This document shows, in pieces, positions 10,633 through 22,408 of a stretch of DNA of 64,000 bases. Source of the DNA: Mantis religiosa (taxonomy: Eukaryota; Arthropoda; Insecta; Mantodea; Mantidae); contig CM060953.1 of the NCBI GenBank assembly GCA_030765055.1, positions 177,607,709 to 177,671,708 on the forward strand, written 5' to 3'. Within the stretch, counting starts at the first letter, position 1. The number at the start of each line of letters is the position of its first letter. The notes below the pieces were generated by a model. It was not told the origin of the DNA. It saw only the letters and a program-made list of their open reading frames with translations, and made no database searches. Both the position numbers and the translations under genes were made by a program.

Positions 10633-10769
10633 TCAATACTTGCGGCACTCCGATATCCACGATAGTTCCATATGTCATCAAAGATACTTCAGAAAATTTG
10701 CTCGATACTTTTTCGATATGTCCGTAGTAATTTTGCAATTTTTATTTTATTTTAAAATCACAACATACA

Positions 10770-10970
10770 TAGGTGGTCTGAAAAGCTTCCGTCCTAATAA
10801 AGATACAAGATATCTTTAAAGATTCTTTTTAACATAGTCTTCTTGTAACTCTACACACTTCTCCCAGCGATGCTCTCATCTCTGTAACCCGTCCAAGTAG
10901 TACTCGGCGTTTTTCAACATAGTCTCCTTGTAACTCTACACACTTCTCCCAGCGATGCTATAATAATACT
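10770..10970 (-). pseudogene. mariner-like transposase C-terminal relic
   Basis: On the minus strand the segment reads RWEKCVELQEDYV, the conserved C-terminal end of mariner transposases. It then gives a GGACGGAAGCTTTTCAGACC end that resembles a mariner terminal repeat. The RWEKCV stretch occurs twice, about 80 bp apart, so the end appears partly duplicated. No catalytic residues are present. Confidence 0.6.
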
Positions 10971-10995
10971 TAATTATAATACTTAATACTTAACT

Positions 10996-11537
10996 TTGGA
11001 GGCTTCCCTTATCCTGAAAGATGAATGTCTGCAACTCTAAGCTCTATTGACCTGGAATCATTTGATCATCATGTCATTCATCGTCCGATACGACTTAACG
11101 TTGGAGATTTCCTCTTATACTGAAAAATGAATGTCTGGTAACTCTAAGCTCTCTGTACCCTGTACTCATTTCAGGATCATTTCATTCATCGTCCGTTATG
11201 ACCTAATGTTGGGAGGTTTTCTCTTATCCTGAAAGACGAATGTCTGGTAACTCTAAGCTCTATGTACCCCGGACTAATTTGAGCATAATTTCATTCATCG
11301 TCGAAATGACAACATTGGAGGTTTTCTCTTATCCTGAAAGATGAATGTCTGGTAACTCTAAGCTCTATGAACCTTGACTCATTTGAGCATAATTTCATTC
11401 ATTGTCTGATATGACGTTGGAGGTTTTCTCATCCTGAAAGATGAATGTCTGTTAACTCTAAGCTCTATGGACCTGTAATCATTTGAACATTATTTCATTA
11501 TTTTCATTCATCGTCCTATGTATGAAGGTTGGAGGAA
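10996..11537 (+). repeat. tandem array of ~108 bp family E SINE segment, five units
   Basis: Five consecutive units each run from TTGGAGG through CTTATCCTGAAAGA, GTAACTCTAAGCTC and TTTCATTCATCGTCC. They begin near 10998, 11100, 11212, 11315 and 11417. The tRNA-like head of family E is absent. Units differ by substitutions and small indels. Confidence 0.9.
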
Positions 11538-12186
11538 AAAATAAACGTTTGTAACGACAAATTTCACAAGAGTTATTGGAGAAAGGTTTAAGAACATTGA
11601 GAACCTTTTATATTTAAAAAAAAACATCAGAATGTTACGTAATTTTATTCACATGCCAGCGCTAGCGTTCATAACAAGTGAAGTGCTGTAATAAGATAGA
11701 CTTATTTCACTTAACAACTAAAGCTAGAAGGCAGAAAAGAACAGAGGTCTATGCAAAGCCTTTGGCTTAAAGGTCAGAGCCTAAAACCAGCCTTTACAGA
11801 GCAGTCCGTTCCGAAAAGGTAATTGGATTAAATTCAGATCCTGTAGAGCAAAGGCTGCCCAAGAACGCTGTTCTGATAATCTTTCAAGTTAGGAAAACAA
11901 ATTTACTTAATGCTTCACAAAATCGCCATGATGGCTGCGGGCGGTCGGATTAGAAGTTCCTCAGTTCCAGGTAATGAAATTATGTTACTACTGTCATGTA
12001 GCACTAAGAAAATGAGGTACGCGCTTATGAGCTCTGCAGTTCAAATACTCACAGGAACCATCTGAGAGAATATGTACTTATAAGCGAATTAGAAACAGAC
12101 CGAGTTGATGTTCACTTGTTCTCAGATTAGGGTGTGTTATATTGTTAAAGTGAACGACAAATCGAACTGAAATATTGTTAATCATC
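11538..12186. other. unannotated AT-rich sequence
   Basis: No repeat or coding feature recognised. Confidence 0.45.
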
Positions 12187-13565
12187 ATCATCACGGTATA
12201 AGCCTTGTGGCCCGTTCCGACTTCAAGGAAATTGATCGGACCATCTCATTCGTGGCCTGCTAACATTTCTTCTACCTACAGGTTTATACTTGTATACTAT
12301 TTGTGGCGTACGGTCTTCGGTCATTCTCTGCACATGATGTTGCCATTTTTGCCTGTATGCAATGACTGTTTCATTTAGACTCTGAATTTCCAATTCTCTT
12401 CTAATATCCTCGTTTCTTTTCTTGTCTATGAGTCTATAACCTGCCACCTGTCTCAGAAATTTCATCTCAGCAGCCTCCACTTACTTCTGTTGTGAGATAG
12501 TCAAGACCCAGTTTTCACACCCATAAAGCAGGGTTGGGATCGCCATTATTTTATACAGTTTTAACAAAGTTTGACGATTACAATTTTTAAAAGTTATTTT
12601 TATTGTGCTACATATTGTTTTGAATTTGTTTATTTTGTTTTGTATACCTCTATTACTTGTATATGACACAATATAGCCAAGATAATTAAAATAACTTTGT
12701 TGTTGGATGGGTTTATCATTTATGCAAATTTTTGCTCTCAAATGGTTCGTTTATATAAAAGCCATTATTTTTGTTTTTTTCATATGAAATTTGAAGATTA
12801 TATTCTCTTGTAATATTATTTAATTAATGTATGGCTCTTTGTAAGTTATCTTCCGTCTCCGCAATTAAAATATGGTCATCAGCAAACAGCAATGTGTCAA
12901 AATTTCTCCCCTTTATTTTAAAATGTGTTCTGAGCATAGTTTGCCATCGTACAACTCCGTCATTAATATATATTAAATACGGTAGGTGACAATGGACACC
13001 ACTGTCTTAGTTCTAAATTAATCTCTACTAGGTTATCTTTTTCTATGGATTTCTCCAATTTAAATTTTGTATTTATATACATACTTTGTACTGTTCCTAC
13101 TAAATGTTGAGGAAATCCATTTTAATCATTATTTCCAATAGCAATTATTTCTTTTTACTTTATCAAAGCTTTTATATAGTCTATGAAAGCTATTGGTAGA
13201 TTATATTCTCGTCGTTTCTCCATAATCTGTGTTATTGTGGAAATACAATCATTGCAGGAACGCCCTTTTCTAAATCCATTTTGTGAATCATGCAATTTAG
13301 TTTCTGAGATTGGAGCAATTCTTTGTGTTATGATTTTTGCATAGATATTGTAACCTGAGTTCAAAAGATTAATTCCTCTATAATTGTCACATTCAGTCCG
13401 GTTTCCCTTTTTGAATATCGGACATATCAATGCAATATTCCATTCCTCTGGTAAATGCCCATTTTTTCAACATATATTGATGAAATTCAAAAGTCTAGTC
13501 TGGAATTTAACCGAGGCATATTTAAATAGTTCCATATTCAAACCATCAGTTAATAAAGCATTAAA
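12187..13565 (-). mobile_element. 5'-truncated LINE with GAT-repeat tail
   Basis: Minus-strand non-LTR element carrying reverse transcriptase and C-terminal region, ending in a short GATGATGATGAT tail (12183-12196). It is an endonuclease-reverse-transcriptase type common in insects, and the same type recurs, more decayed, at 62437-62985. Its 5' break near 13565 faces a plus-strand LINE fragment. Confidence 0.8.
12223..13430 (-). pseudogene. LINE reverse transcriptase remnant in several frames
   Basis: Reading the minus strand, 13430-13155 gives ICPIFKKGNRTECDNYRGI, an NGFRKGRSC segment and FIDYIKA, the standard first blocks of a LINE reverse transcriptase. Upstream codons to about 13560 continue the same protein with one stop. 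After a decayed stretch, 12741-12481 reads FNYLGYIVSY and MAIPTLLYGCENW, and 12480-12223 reads EIKFLR-like and NEDIRREL motifs with a WQHHVQRM segment. The FADD active-site block lies in the degraded middle and I could not read it cleanly. Multiple stops and shifts make this inactive. Confidence 0.78.
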
Positions 13566-13589
13566 TTATTTTTATTTACGTATATCTTA

Positions 13590-14060
13590 TCCAATATTTG
13601 TGAAGCGAGTGCGTGAAGGTATCCCACGAAGCTGGGATAAATTTATTTTCGATCAAAAAGGTGAAGTGGTTTATTTTGAAGGCAGGAAAATTATATTTTA
13701 TATGAAAAAGCTTTTACGAAACCTCTCCAATCCAGGATATAGGGTAACTGTAGGTTTTTGGCCAAAGAAGAAGGGGAAATTATAAAATTATGCATGAGAC
13801 AGCAAAAAAGTTTAGAGAACTCAAACAGTTGCTGAGCAGAGATAGAAGTAATTAATGAAGAAGCAGCAATGAGAGATATATGGAGATTAGAGGAAAGGAA
13901 TACAAGCGATGTGGGTAAATTGGTAAAAATAAAGACAGGAAATATGGGGAAGTTTAGAAAATATCAAATCATTACAATTGTACAAACAAATAAAACGAAA
14001 ATGGTGACGAGAAGCATGTGTAGATTACTGCAATAGACAAGAAAGAAAAGAAGTAAAATG
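13590..14060 (+). pseudogene. LINE (family K) ORF2 C-terminal relic
   Basis: The plus strand reads a SWDKFIFDQKGEVVYFEGRK segment, then NLSNPGYRV and FWPKKKGKL before a stop near 13785. It continues in other frames with WRLEERNTSDVGKLVKI and GNMGKFRKY. The same WGREA, DYCNRQ and GKLVK region appears on the minus strand at 51538-52205, showing both come from one LINE family. Function is the C-terminal part of ORF2; catalytic domains are absent. Confidence 0.6.
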
Positions 14061-15572
14061 AAAATTCTCCATCGAAAAACATTAGCCTTTAGCATAATCT
14101 AAAATTTTCAAGTTTTAGTTTAAGATAAAAGCTATCACATATCCGTGACAAATAGGGCTTTTGTGAAATATTTTAAAAATATTAATCCAATTCTCTTGCG
14201 TTTACCTTAATTTCGAGGAAATCCCGGTAACGAATACAGTAATTCCTTTATTTAGTAAAAGCAGGTTGTAACAAAGGTAAGCCTGTCTTCATAAACAGAT
14301 GTCGAATCTGAAAACAAAAAGCGGTGCTGATTCTGTTGGTTCTACTACGGCTGTTCCCTGATTCTTACCTCTTTTGTTTTCTGCACTGATGACGCTTCAA
14401 GGGTAGGCAGAGCCTACCAGTAAAAGAATAGCTATTGGCAGTATTCATTAATTTAAAATGCGAATCAAAAACCCAAACTGTAAAATGTAATTCACAGCAG
14501 AAACGCTCCCCCTTCCGCCTTTCGCTACCAAATTTAATGAGAGCAAACGTAAACTCTTGTTTATTTTAAAATCAAATTCCTTTCACCAAAATGGTAGACT
14601 GCCTACGTGATTAAATGATCAAGACAAAACAGTTTCTGAAATGTAGCGGGTTCATTCGCTGATATACTAATTACACTAATTAGTATAGCTCGAATATGAG
14701 CAAACACTGCCATAATTATGTTCGGTAAACAATAGAGGACAGTGATAACTTTGAATCCAGCATCAAATTTACATTAACGGCGTTGTTAACCAACATGATC
14801 TGTAATATGGGATTAAACGACAATAATACTGCCATCGATAGAATAATAATATAGTCATTACACGACAAACACTCGTGAATTAGTATATTATAAATTATTA
14901 TGTGGTGTTTCTGGGTATATAATGGTATTTCTAATTCATAGAGCATTATTTGCTTATATGTTAAATCAATAATCTTGCACAAAATAATTCTCCATGCCTG
15001 TTATGCCTGAAGCGTTTCTTGCCACACGTCAGAAGCAACTAATTTTGATCGTAATATAAATCAAAGCAATATTTTACTCACAGCCGTTTATTTTTAAACA
15101 CCTTATATAAACTATCCTTACGAAACATTACTTTTTAATGCGTACAAGAACATTTCCATATATGAAAAATTTATTTAAATTATTAGTTTCAAAACGATAC
15201 CGAACGATTATAGCCGTTGTGTAGTTTATAACTCAGTCCGAATTTCGGTGTCGCAGTTTCGAAGTTCTGTTATGTATAATTTTATGTAGCATTAAATATT
15301 ACATGATTCTGTGATTAGGCAGCGGAGGTTTACTGGTGTGCGAACTTCAAAAGTTGCTACTGGGACGCACTGGCCACGAAAACAAAAGCATTACTCCTTG
15401 CTCTTTATCAGTGACGCTAGCCTACCTTTCAGGTAATGAGGCAAAGAGCAGTTATTTATGCAAAAGTCGACTAATAAGTCGGACAGTTGAAGCTTGCTCT
15501 TCAGTGTAAAACTATACATCCCGTCCTAACATGGAGGATTTTGCGCGTACTTAGATAGCAAATCCAAGCAAT
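14061..15572. other. unannotated AT-rich sequence
   Basis: No domain, tRNA-like head or long repeat recognised on either strand. Confidence 0.45.
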
Positions 15573-15662
15573 ATGGAGCGCTATACGAACGCCGAAATGA
15601 CGGATATGGTTTTGATGGATGGAAGAGCTGAAGGGAGTTCAACAAACGCACGATTAATTTAG
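15573..15662 (+). pseudogene. transposase amino-terminal HTH scrap
   Basis: From the ATG at 15573 the frame reads MERYTNAEMTDMVLM then GRAEGSSTNARLI and a stop. This resembles the first 30 residues of arthropod transposases with the DUF4817-type helix-turn-helix (pattern YTNAE-x-x-DM-x-x-x-YG). Nothing after it continues the protein. Confidence 0.5.
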
Positions 15663-15691
15663 TTTCATGAAAATTATGAATTGTAAAAGTA

Positions 15692-15942
15692 TTTAATGAA
15701 ATGTGTAGTGTTTAACGCCCGCGTTTACTACATACGGCACCGCAGGTGGTGACACTGATGATACATGAGATGAAGATGGAGCACCGGTGGAATGAGATGG
15801 CGGGGGAAACCGGAGGTCCCGGAGAAAACCCGCCCCAACGCCGTGTTGTCCACCACAAATCTCAATTTGTGGTCGCCTGGGATAGAACCCGGGCCGCCTT
15901 GGTGAGAGCCAAGCGGTCTAGCCGCTGAGCCACAGCGTGACC
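15692..15942 (-). mobile_element. family G tRNA-Glu-derived SINE, minus strand
   Basis: A 251 bp SINE flanked by an 8 bp duplication, TAAAAGTA (15684-15691 and 15943-15950). The tRNA-like head on the minus strand has box A GTGGCTCAG, an anticodon arm CTTGG-CTCTCAC-CAAGG (anticodon CTC, glutamate) and box B GGGTTCTATCC. The body ends with an ATTTCATTAAA-type tail. Two other copies lie at 16032 and 24045. Confidence 0.88.
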
Positions 15943-16031
15943 TAAAAGTAGTTATATCAATGATAATATTTATTTTTTTAACTTTAGAGCATTTTGTTAT
16001 GATCTTAATTGTGCAAAACTTTCAACCACTT

Positions 16032-16288
16032 GGCCGCGCCGTGGCTCAGTGGTCAGACCGCTTGGCTCTCACCAAGGTGGCCCGGGTTCGATCCCAGGCG
16101 ACCGCAAAGTGAAATTTGTGATGGACCACACGGCGCTGGGGCGGGTTTTCTCCGGGATCTCCGGTTTCCCCCGCCATCTCATTCCACCGGTGCTCCATCT
16201 TCATCTCATGTATCATCAGTGTCGTCGCCTGCGATGCCGTATGTAGTACAAGCGGGCGTTAAACACTACACATTTCATTTCATTTCAT
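16032..16288 (+). mobile_element. family G tRNA-Glu-derived SINE, plus strand
   Basis: Full copy with head GTGGCTCAG, anticodon arm CTTGG-CTCTCAC-CAAGG and box B GGGTTCGATCC, a GGCGGGTTTTCTCCGGGA body and an ATTTCATTTCATTTC tail. CCACTT flanks it on both sides (16026-16031, 16289-16294). It stands in inverted orientation 90 bp from the other copy. Confidence 0.88.
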
Positions 16289-16374
16289 CCACTTACTGTA
16301 AATATCAACACATTTCATTTTAGTTGCAAATGCTTTATTTAGTATTACAAAAACACATCAAATAACATGCTCGT

Positions 16375-16617
16375 ACCCGCCTCGGTAGCGTGTTGGTAGC
16401 GTGTCTGTCTGACGTTCAAGAGGTCCCGAGTTCAAATCTCGGTCAGGGTGAGTTACTTGGTTAAGATTTTTTCCATGGTTTTCCCTTATCCTGAAGACGA
16501 ATGTCGGGTAACTCGAAGCTCTATGGATGCTGGGCTCATTTGAACATCATTTCAACCATTCCATTCATCGTCCGATATAACTTAACATTGGAGGACATAA
16601 ATTACAAAACAAAAAAT
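16375..16617 (+). mobile_element. family E tRNA-derived SINE, complete copy
   Basis: Bounded by a 9 bp duplication CATGCTCGT (16366-16374, 16618-16626). The head CCGCCTCGGTAGCG and box B GAGTTCAAATCTC indicate a tRNA-derived Pol III promoter. The body reads TTATCCTGAAGACGAATGTC and ends ACTTAACATTGGAGGACAT then an A-rich tail. This copy gives the reference length of about 243 bp. Confidence 0.92.
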
Positions 16618-16626
16618 CATGCTCGT

Positions 16627-18336
16627 CCTTTTGTATAAGTCAATTAGTTTTGGTTAATTTATCTACAATTCTTTGGTGTTGTTTTCTATTCTGTTTATTA
16701 TTTAATGCTTCCATCCTCAACCCCACTAAGATTAACTTCCCTCTAAAAGGTATAACTTGCGTATGTCCACCACCTTATTTGCCATCATAAATGAATTTTG
16801 GAACGCGTTAAACACTCATAAGCAATAATTAATTAATAGCTTCCTTATTGCTGCTCATAAGCCAAAGAAATTCTTAGTGGTAGCAAGCTACTGCGGAGTA
16901 TGTCGGTATGTTTATAAACAGCTACAGCACGCGGCACGACGTGTGACCTATACCTGCGAACTCCGACAGCGTGAGGCACGCGTCGTTGTTCCTGTCACTG
17001 CCTAATCCTCACTCATTCTGGAGATTTTATGGGGCTATATTGGCAGTAAAAGCTATCTATATGTATCACATGGAATCTGAGGAACTACTTCTATATGTTC
17101 TATATATTCGTGTCGTTTTGAAACACCCTGTATATGCAAATTAAATTTTATGGGAAAATTTTATGATAAAAGACATCTTTTACATCTCTTTCTGGCTGAC
17201 ATGGTAAACCGAAGGGATGCTTACAATATGTTACAATAACAAACGTTAGTGTGGCACACTTGGAAACTACTGAAATTAAATGTCAAGTTATACCTCTAGG
17301 CAGAATGAAAATGACTATTTGAGCGTTACAGATGCAGAAGTTTGGGATTTATACAATCCTACACCTGGGAATGAATAAAGGGAAAAAAAGATAACATTTT
17401 CTTTCAATTTTTTTCTAAGATTGTTAGACAAATTGCTCATTCAATAACTGGAGCAGTGTTTTGTTTTATTAAGGCAATAGAAGTCAGGCTTCGTGCTTCA
17501 GACATATCGATATATAATGCATGTTTTATACAAATTTATTTGTTTAATTTTTACAGCAAGGAAAGCCATGGTCCTGCATCAACTAAATTTAAATTCCTTT
17601 GTAGAGATCTGTAAGACGGAGCCTCATAATACCAACTTTAAAGGCTAAAAGGTAGATAACGGCAGGGTACATCTTTCACAAGACAACGTTTACATAGATC
17701 TCTAGAGGAAAGAACGAGCACTTGGTCTCCCGAATACGAGTTGAGTGCGTTATCGCAGTGCCACCTTGCCCGGTAAAAGTAGCAATAACTATATTTTCTA
17801 TAAGTACTAGATACAATAAAGAAGTAATAATGAATCTGAGAAAGAAAGAAAAAAAAGAAGTATAAGAAGTGTAAGCGGAAGCAAGGCGCCATTGTTCTGT
17901 ATAAGAAACTCCTGGCTTAGGGCCAGCACGCGAACCAGCACGTTGTCGAACTCGCGTCTCTTGCTTCCTGAAACTGGAGTTGGAGGATCGTCCAGTCGCT
18001 GAAGGATAAACCCCTCCCGCGTTTTCCTTACCAGGATTTCCGTTTCCTGGGGCGTAAAGTAGGGACTCCAGCCCAACACATTGTCTCCAGCAGCCACGAG
18101 CACTTGAAGTAGGCGGCGCTATAACAAAGAGATTAGAAGATCGAATTATACGTGTGCTATACCTACTGCCTTACTTACAGCTGGGGTAGAAGTATTGTTT
18201 ACTACGTAAAGACGTTAGACCGTAAAGACGTATATTTGACTGTAACTTGGGTGAAAAAAGAATCTCCAATTTAGGAGATGAATCATTTAGGTTGGTACTA
18301 AAATGCGTTGGTCTTCCCTCACCAAGAACTAAGCAG
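16627..18336. other. mostly unannotated sequence
   Basis: No transposon end or repeat family recognised, apart from an open frame at 17807-18103 listed separately. A weak tRNA-like minus-strand stretch (GGTGGCACTGCGATAACG) lies near 17770. Confidence 0.4.
17807..18103 (-). CDS. unrecognised open frame, 98 codons
   Basis: The first two thirds has balanced composition, including a YFTPQETEILVRKTREGF stretch that is faintly like the start of Myb/SANT-type domains. The last 25 residues are a Leu/Phe-rich run from a pyrimidine-rich tract and look non-coding. It could be a degraded exon or chance. I do not recognise the product. Confidence 0.2.
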   Translation of the reverse strand: MLVAAGDNVLGWSPYFTPQETEILVRKTREGFILQRLDDPPTPVSGSKRREFDNVLVRVLALSQEFLIQNNGALLPLTLLILLFFLSFSDSLLLLYCI

Positions 18337-18962
18337 GATGGTTCAGTCGGTTTCGTCTGTGGCCCACATTCCGGAGGCACGAGTTCGATCCCCGCGGCCG
18401 ACCTACCTAAACCAAAGATTTTTCGGGGGTTTTTCCGGGTTGCCAGGCGAATGCTGGGTACGTTAATTACATCTCCCGAATTCCGTCCTTTTCATCTCCA
18501 TTATCATTTCATATCATCTGTCATCTGGTGATCTCTTTCAAGATTGAAGTGTCGCCGGGAGTCTCGGCGGTGCATGGCAGGATGGTATTCTCTGAGAAAA
18601 ACTACTTCCTCCTCCGGTAGGTCGGTTGCCGGCCTCAGCTCCTCTGCTGGGACCATTTCGGGACCACCAGCCAGGGACCTTTGGGGCTCGGATCGCCTGC
18701 CCGGGACCATTAGAGCTCGGCTGCTGGGCTCGTTGCCATCTCGTTGCTCGTTGCTCGTTGTCCTGGCCTGTCGGGGGAAGTCTCTATCCAAGCAAACTTG
18801 ACCCTGCCCACTGTACTGTCGTGGCTCCTTTTGTCAGCCACCTTCTTTCTGCTTCCACTTATGCTTCCTCCCGGGGGGTGCCCCCACTTGGGGGCATAGG
18901 AACAATGGGGCCAGCATGGTGGCCTAGGTACCAAATCCCCTCCATAATCCCTATCCCTCACC
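18337..18962 (+). mobile_element. family B long SINE, near-complete copy
   Basis: The tRNA-like head (GGATGGTTCAGTCGGTTTCG, box B GAGTTCGATCC) is followed by a body containing GGTTGCCAGGCGAATGC, GGTAGGTCGGTTGCCGGC, TCGTTGTCCTGGCCTGTCG and GTGCCCCCACTTGGGGGC. At about 620 bp it is unusually long for a tRNA-derived SINE. Any open frames inside it are chance. Confidence 0.85.
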
Positions 18963-19312
18963 TAGAGATATTTGTATAATTCTTACTTAGAAGCTACCAA
19001 AGCTCATGGGGTAGCTAATATTGACAATGAGTTGTCTGCGTTAGTGTTTACCCAAAGTGGAACACCTCGCGACAGATTATCGATCAGGGAAAGCCGCGAA
19101 AACCCTCAGATCAGTATGGACGGTCGATAAAAATGAAACCCGAAATATAAACCCCATTCGTTAACCGAAACCATCTCATTTAGTTACTTGTGCTAATTAA
19201 TAATAATTATATTGTTTATAAGGATGACTGAGATATATGAGCTTTTGGATTAAAATGTTCATTGAATGCTATTATAATTACTATTATCATTGTTATTATT
19301 ATTGTTCAGTAA
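18963..19312. other. unannotated sequence
   Basis: Nothing recognised. Confidence 0.4.
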
Positions 19313-19821
<509 letters not shown>

Positions 19822-20404
19822 ATTAATTTGGTAACGCTAGCTACATATCGACATCCTTTCAGGTACAAAGCACAGATCATTGTTCGGTGTCTGTAACACA
19901 AACTCCATTAGCAGGTAATGAGCCGACACAGATATCTACTACTCTATTATACAACTCGTATTCATCCGGCTACATACAAGATAAAATGATAGTCCCATTT
20001 GACCTATACATTTCCCCAATATCTCTAACTATTTCTCCCGTCCTGCCGTTTATTAATGAGATACTCCTGTCATACTCTGTTATTTAGACTGAATTAGCCC
20101 CTCCAGGGTATTTTGTGTTTAAACAACCTACCAAGAGGTATATGTACAGTTACCTGCAAAAATATTACCGATCCTGCAGTACGTAGCACAAATGCTGCCT
20201 CCTCTGTTCTTATCTATAGTAAGTATTGCATTACATTAAACAATTCGAGAATAATCTTTAGACCTGTCTTAGTCAAATAGGAAACAAAGAAATAATATCA
20301 AAGGTTATTATAATGTACTTTTGCTATGCTTCATTTTCAACAATTCTCCGGAAGTATATATTTTTGAAGCCTCCTAAATACGAAAAAGTGCTCCTTTCAT
20401 AATT
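19822..20404. other. unannotated sequence
   Basis: No coding or repeat feature recognised. Confidence 0.4.
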
Positions 20405-20500
20405 TACCTCCTCCAACGTTAAGTCATAACGGATGATGAATTAAATGGGTAAAAGATGCTCAGATGAGTCCAGGGTTCATAGGGCTTAGAGTTAGCATTA
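20405..20500 (-). mobile_element. family E SINE, 3' fragment
   Basis: Complement of the family E 3' end (CCTCCAACGTTAAGTCATA and following). The head is missing and a family B fragment follows. Confidence 0.7.
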
Positions 20501-20532
20501 CGATAGAATAGGGCATGTAGGATACAACCGTA

Positions 20533-20685
20533 CGTGGGGATTCGGTACTGCGACCAGACCTGATCTATTGTACCTATGCTCCAAGTGGGGCATCCCCTGG
20601 AGGAAGGATGAGGTGAAAGGAGACCGAGAACGGCCATCCCAGGAGTAAAAACAGTTCAGAGGGCAGGGTCCCTGAAATTCACCAG
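20533..20685 (-). mobile_element. family B SINE, 3' fragment
   Basis: Matches the 3' third of family B on the minus strand (CCAAGTGGGGCATCCCC, GAGGAAGGATGAGG, CAGAGGGCAGGGTC). Confidence 0.7.
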
Positions 20686-21059
20686 TTGGAAAGCCCCCGG
20701 CACGGCAGTACAACCGGTATCCCACCCACCCTCCGTAGGGGAGGTGATCCGTCCCCTTCAGCTGCCATGGTGCGGGCGCTGCAGACCCCTAACACTCGTG
20801 GTACCTCTGACGTTACTAGAGGAACCTCGGGCCGAACATTCGAGCTCCTTCCGGAATTACAGTTGTTCGGATTGGGTTGAACTCGGGGGGCAGTGTGTTC
20901 CCGACACCCGCGGGAGGCTGGGTATCTTCCACCGTGCCTCGGCTGCCCGGATGAGGTACAGCGTTGCCTAAGAAGTCCCGGTCGCTAGCCTGCAGTTCTA
21001 GTAGAAGGTGTGCTAGATCACCAGGCGGCCCCAGGTTATTGGGTAGTCCTGTGGGGTTG

Positions 21060-21426
21060 CTTGAGGGAAGCCTTGCAGGATCTTCGGAGGGCGGTACAGA
21101 CCATTGGAGCCCAAATCGTCTCACTTGAGAACGCCGCCGCAGCCTCACAGTCCACCAGAGAGGACATCCATGCCCTCCACTCCAAGGTGATCAACATTTC
21201 TCCAAGTCTAGGCCAACTATAAGAAACAGTCACCACAAGCATCGCTGGACGCCACTCAGATCAGAACGACCAACTCGCAAACTTAACAGCAATCTCCCTA
21301 CGCTCTGCCGACACCACAACAGACCTCCAGACCCGACTGGACTCTCTCCAACAACAGCTTCAACAACTCAACACCAGTGACCAATCTTCCTCTGTGAAGC
21401 GCAAGCTTTCACGCTTGGAGGAGAGC

Positions 21427-21511
<85 letters not shown>

Positions 21512-21933
21512 ACACACACAGGTGCCAAATTCGAGCAGCTCCTAGTCCTCAACTAACAGCACAACAGCATGGGTGAGCAGCACATACAAGCACAGGCGGA
21601 CAACTTTAATGTCTCTCTTCGCGAACGCGTACGGAGACTACATAGACACGTTATCTTCCAACAATAAAGATTACCCTCACACCCCAAAAGTGTGCACGTC
21701 CAATCCCCTTCGTGCCAGGCTCAGGACCTGGGTCATGGTCATGGCCAAACCGCTATGTGCTCTCGCACACTGTGCGGCAGCATAAGATGACGCTACTACC
21801 GGAGGTGCTAATGCGGAACTCCATAATCGGCAGAAGTATAACTGCCATCCCAAACTCCATCCTTAAATCTCTCCTTCTAACCCTTTGTTATTGTTGGGAA
21901 AAAATTGCTGGGAGGGGGGAAATTTGAAAAAAG
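21060..21933 (+). pseudogene. LINE ORF1 (gag-like) coiled-coil fragment, second copy
   Basis: This 5'-truncated insert starts inside a coiled-coil region (EALQDLRRAVQTIGAQIVSL, then TREDIHALHSKV) homologous to the gag-like frame at 37261-38262. The frame has a stop at about 21220, continues with a Gln/Leu heptad-like stretch (LDSLQQQLQQL), and is then invaded by a CA microsatellite at 21431-21520. The downstream part shares the GGAGGTGCT-x-x-TGCGGAAC 3' region with the 37 kb copy and ends in an A-rich tail. No reverse transcriptase is present. Confidence 0.7.
21431..21520. repeat. CA microsatellite
   Basis: About 90 bp of CA with one CATA interruption near the end, inside the gag-like fragment. 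Confidence 0.95.
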
Positions 21934-22094
21934 GGGGTTGACGCGCGTAAGTGTCGTCTCCCCTTCCGTCCCGTCTTGACGTTCTGTCGATGGAGGGGCT
22001 TTATAGACCATAGGTGTTAGGTGTCTCCCGGGTGTTAGAGACCGGCGTTTTCGGACGTTTGGAGTAGATCTCCCACCCAGCGTGGTCCTAAAGC

Positions 22095-22408
22095 GGCCCC
22101 ACCAGATCGACCCGAAGACCGCAGACCGTCCCACCGGAGGAGGAGGTGTTGACCAGGAGAGTATGATCCTGGCATGCAGCGTCGAGATACCCGCCGACAC
22201 TTTCTACCCCAAAAGAGATCACCAGACGTGAAATGATAATGGAGATAAAGCGGAGGGATAGAAATTCGGGCGGTTGTTATTAACTTACCCAGCGGTCGCC
22301 TGGCGACCCGGGAAACCCACGAAAATACCCCTGGTTCAGGTAGGTTGGGCACGGGAATTGAACCCAGACCTCCCAAAAGCGGGCCACAGACTGAGCTATC
22401 CCGCCCAA
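22095..22408 (-). mobile_element. family B SINE, 5' half
   Basis: On the minus strand the tRNA-like head (GGGCGGGATAGCTCAGTCTG, box B GGTTCAATTCC) and the GGTTTCCCGGGTCGCCAGGCG body are present. Sequence is lost after the CTCCGGTGGGAC region. Confidence 0.78.

Larger units (their letters stand above)
20732..22015 (+). mobile_element. family A retroposon interrupted by a gag-only LINE derivative
   Basis: Family A sequence runs from 20732 to 21059 and resumes at 21934 with GGGGTTGACGCGCGTAAG. The interruption, 21060-21933, is flanked by GGGGTTG on both sides. The 3' end of A is truncated or diverged after about 22015. Confidence 0.72.

Noticed and set aside
18504..18979. Several 80-117 codon frames on both strands
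   Set aside because: All lie in a family B SINE. Similar frames recur in other B copies simply because the repeat does.
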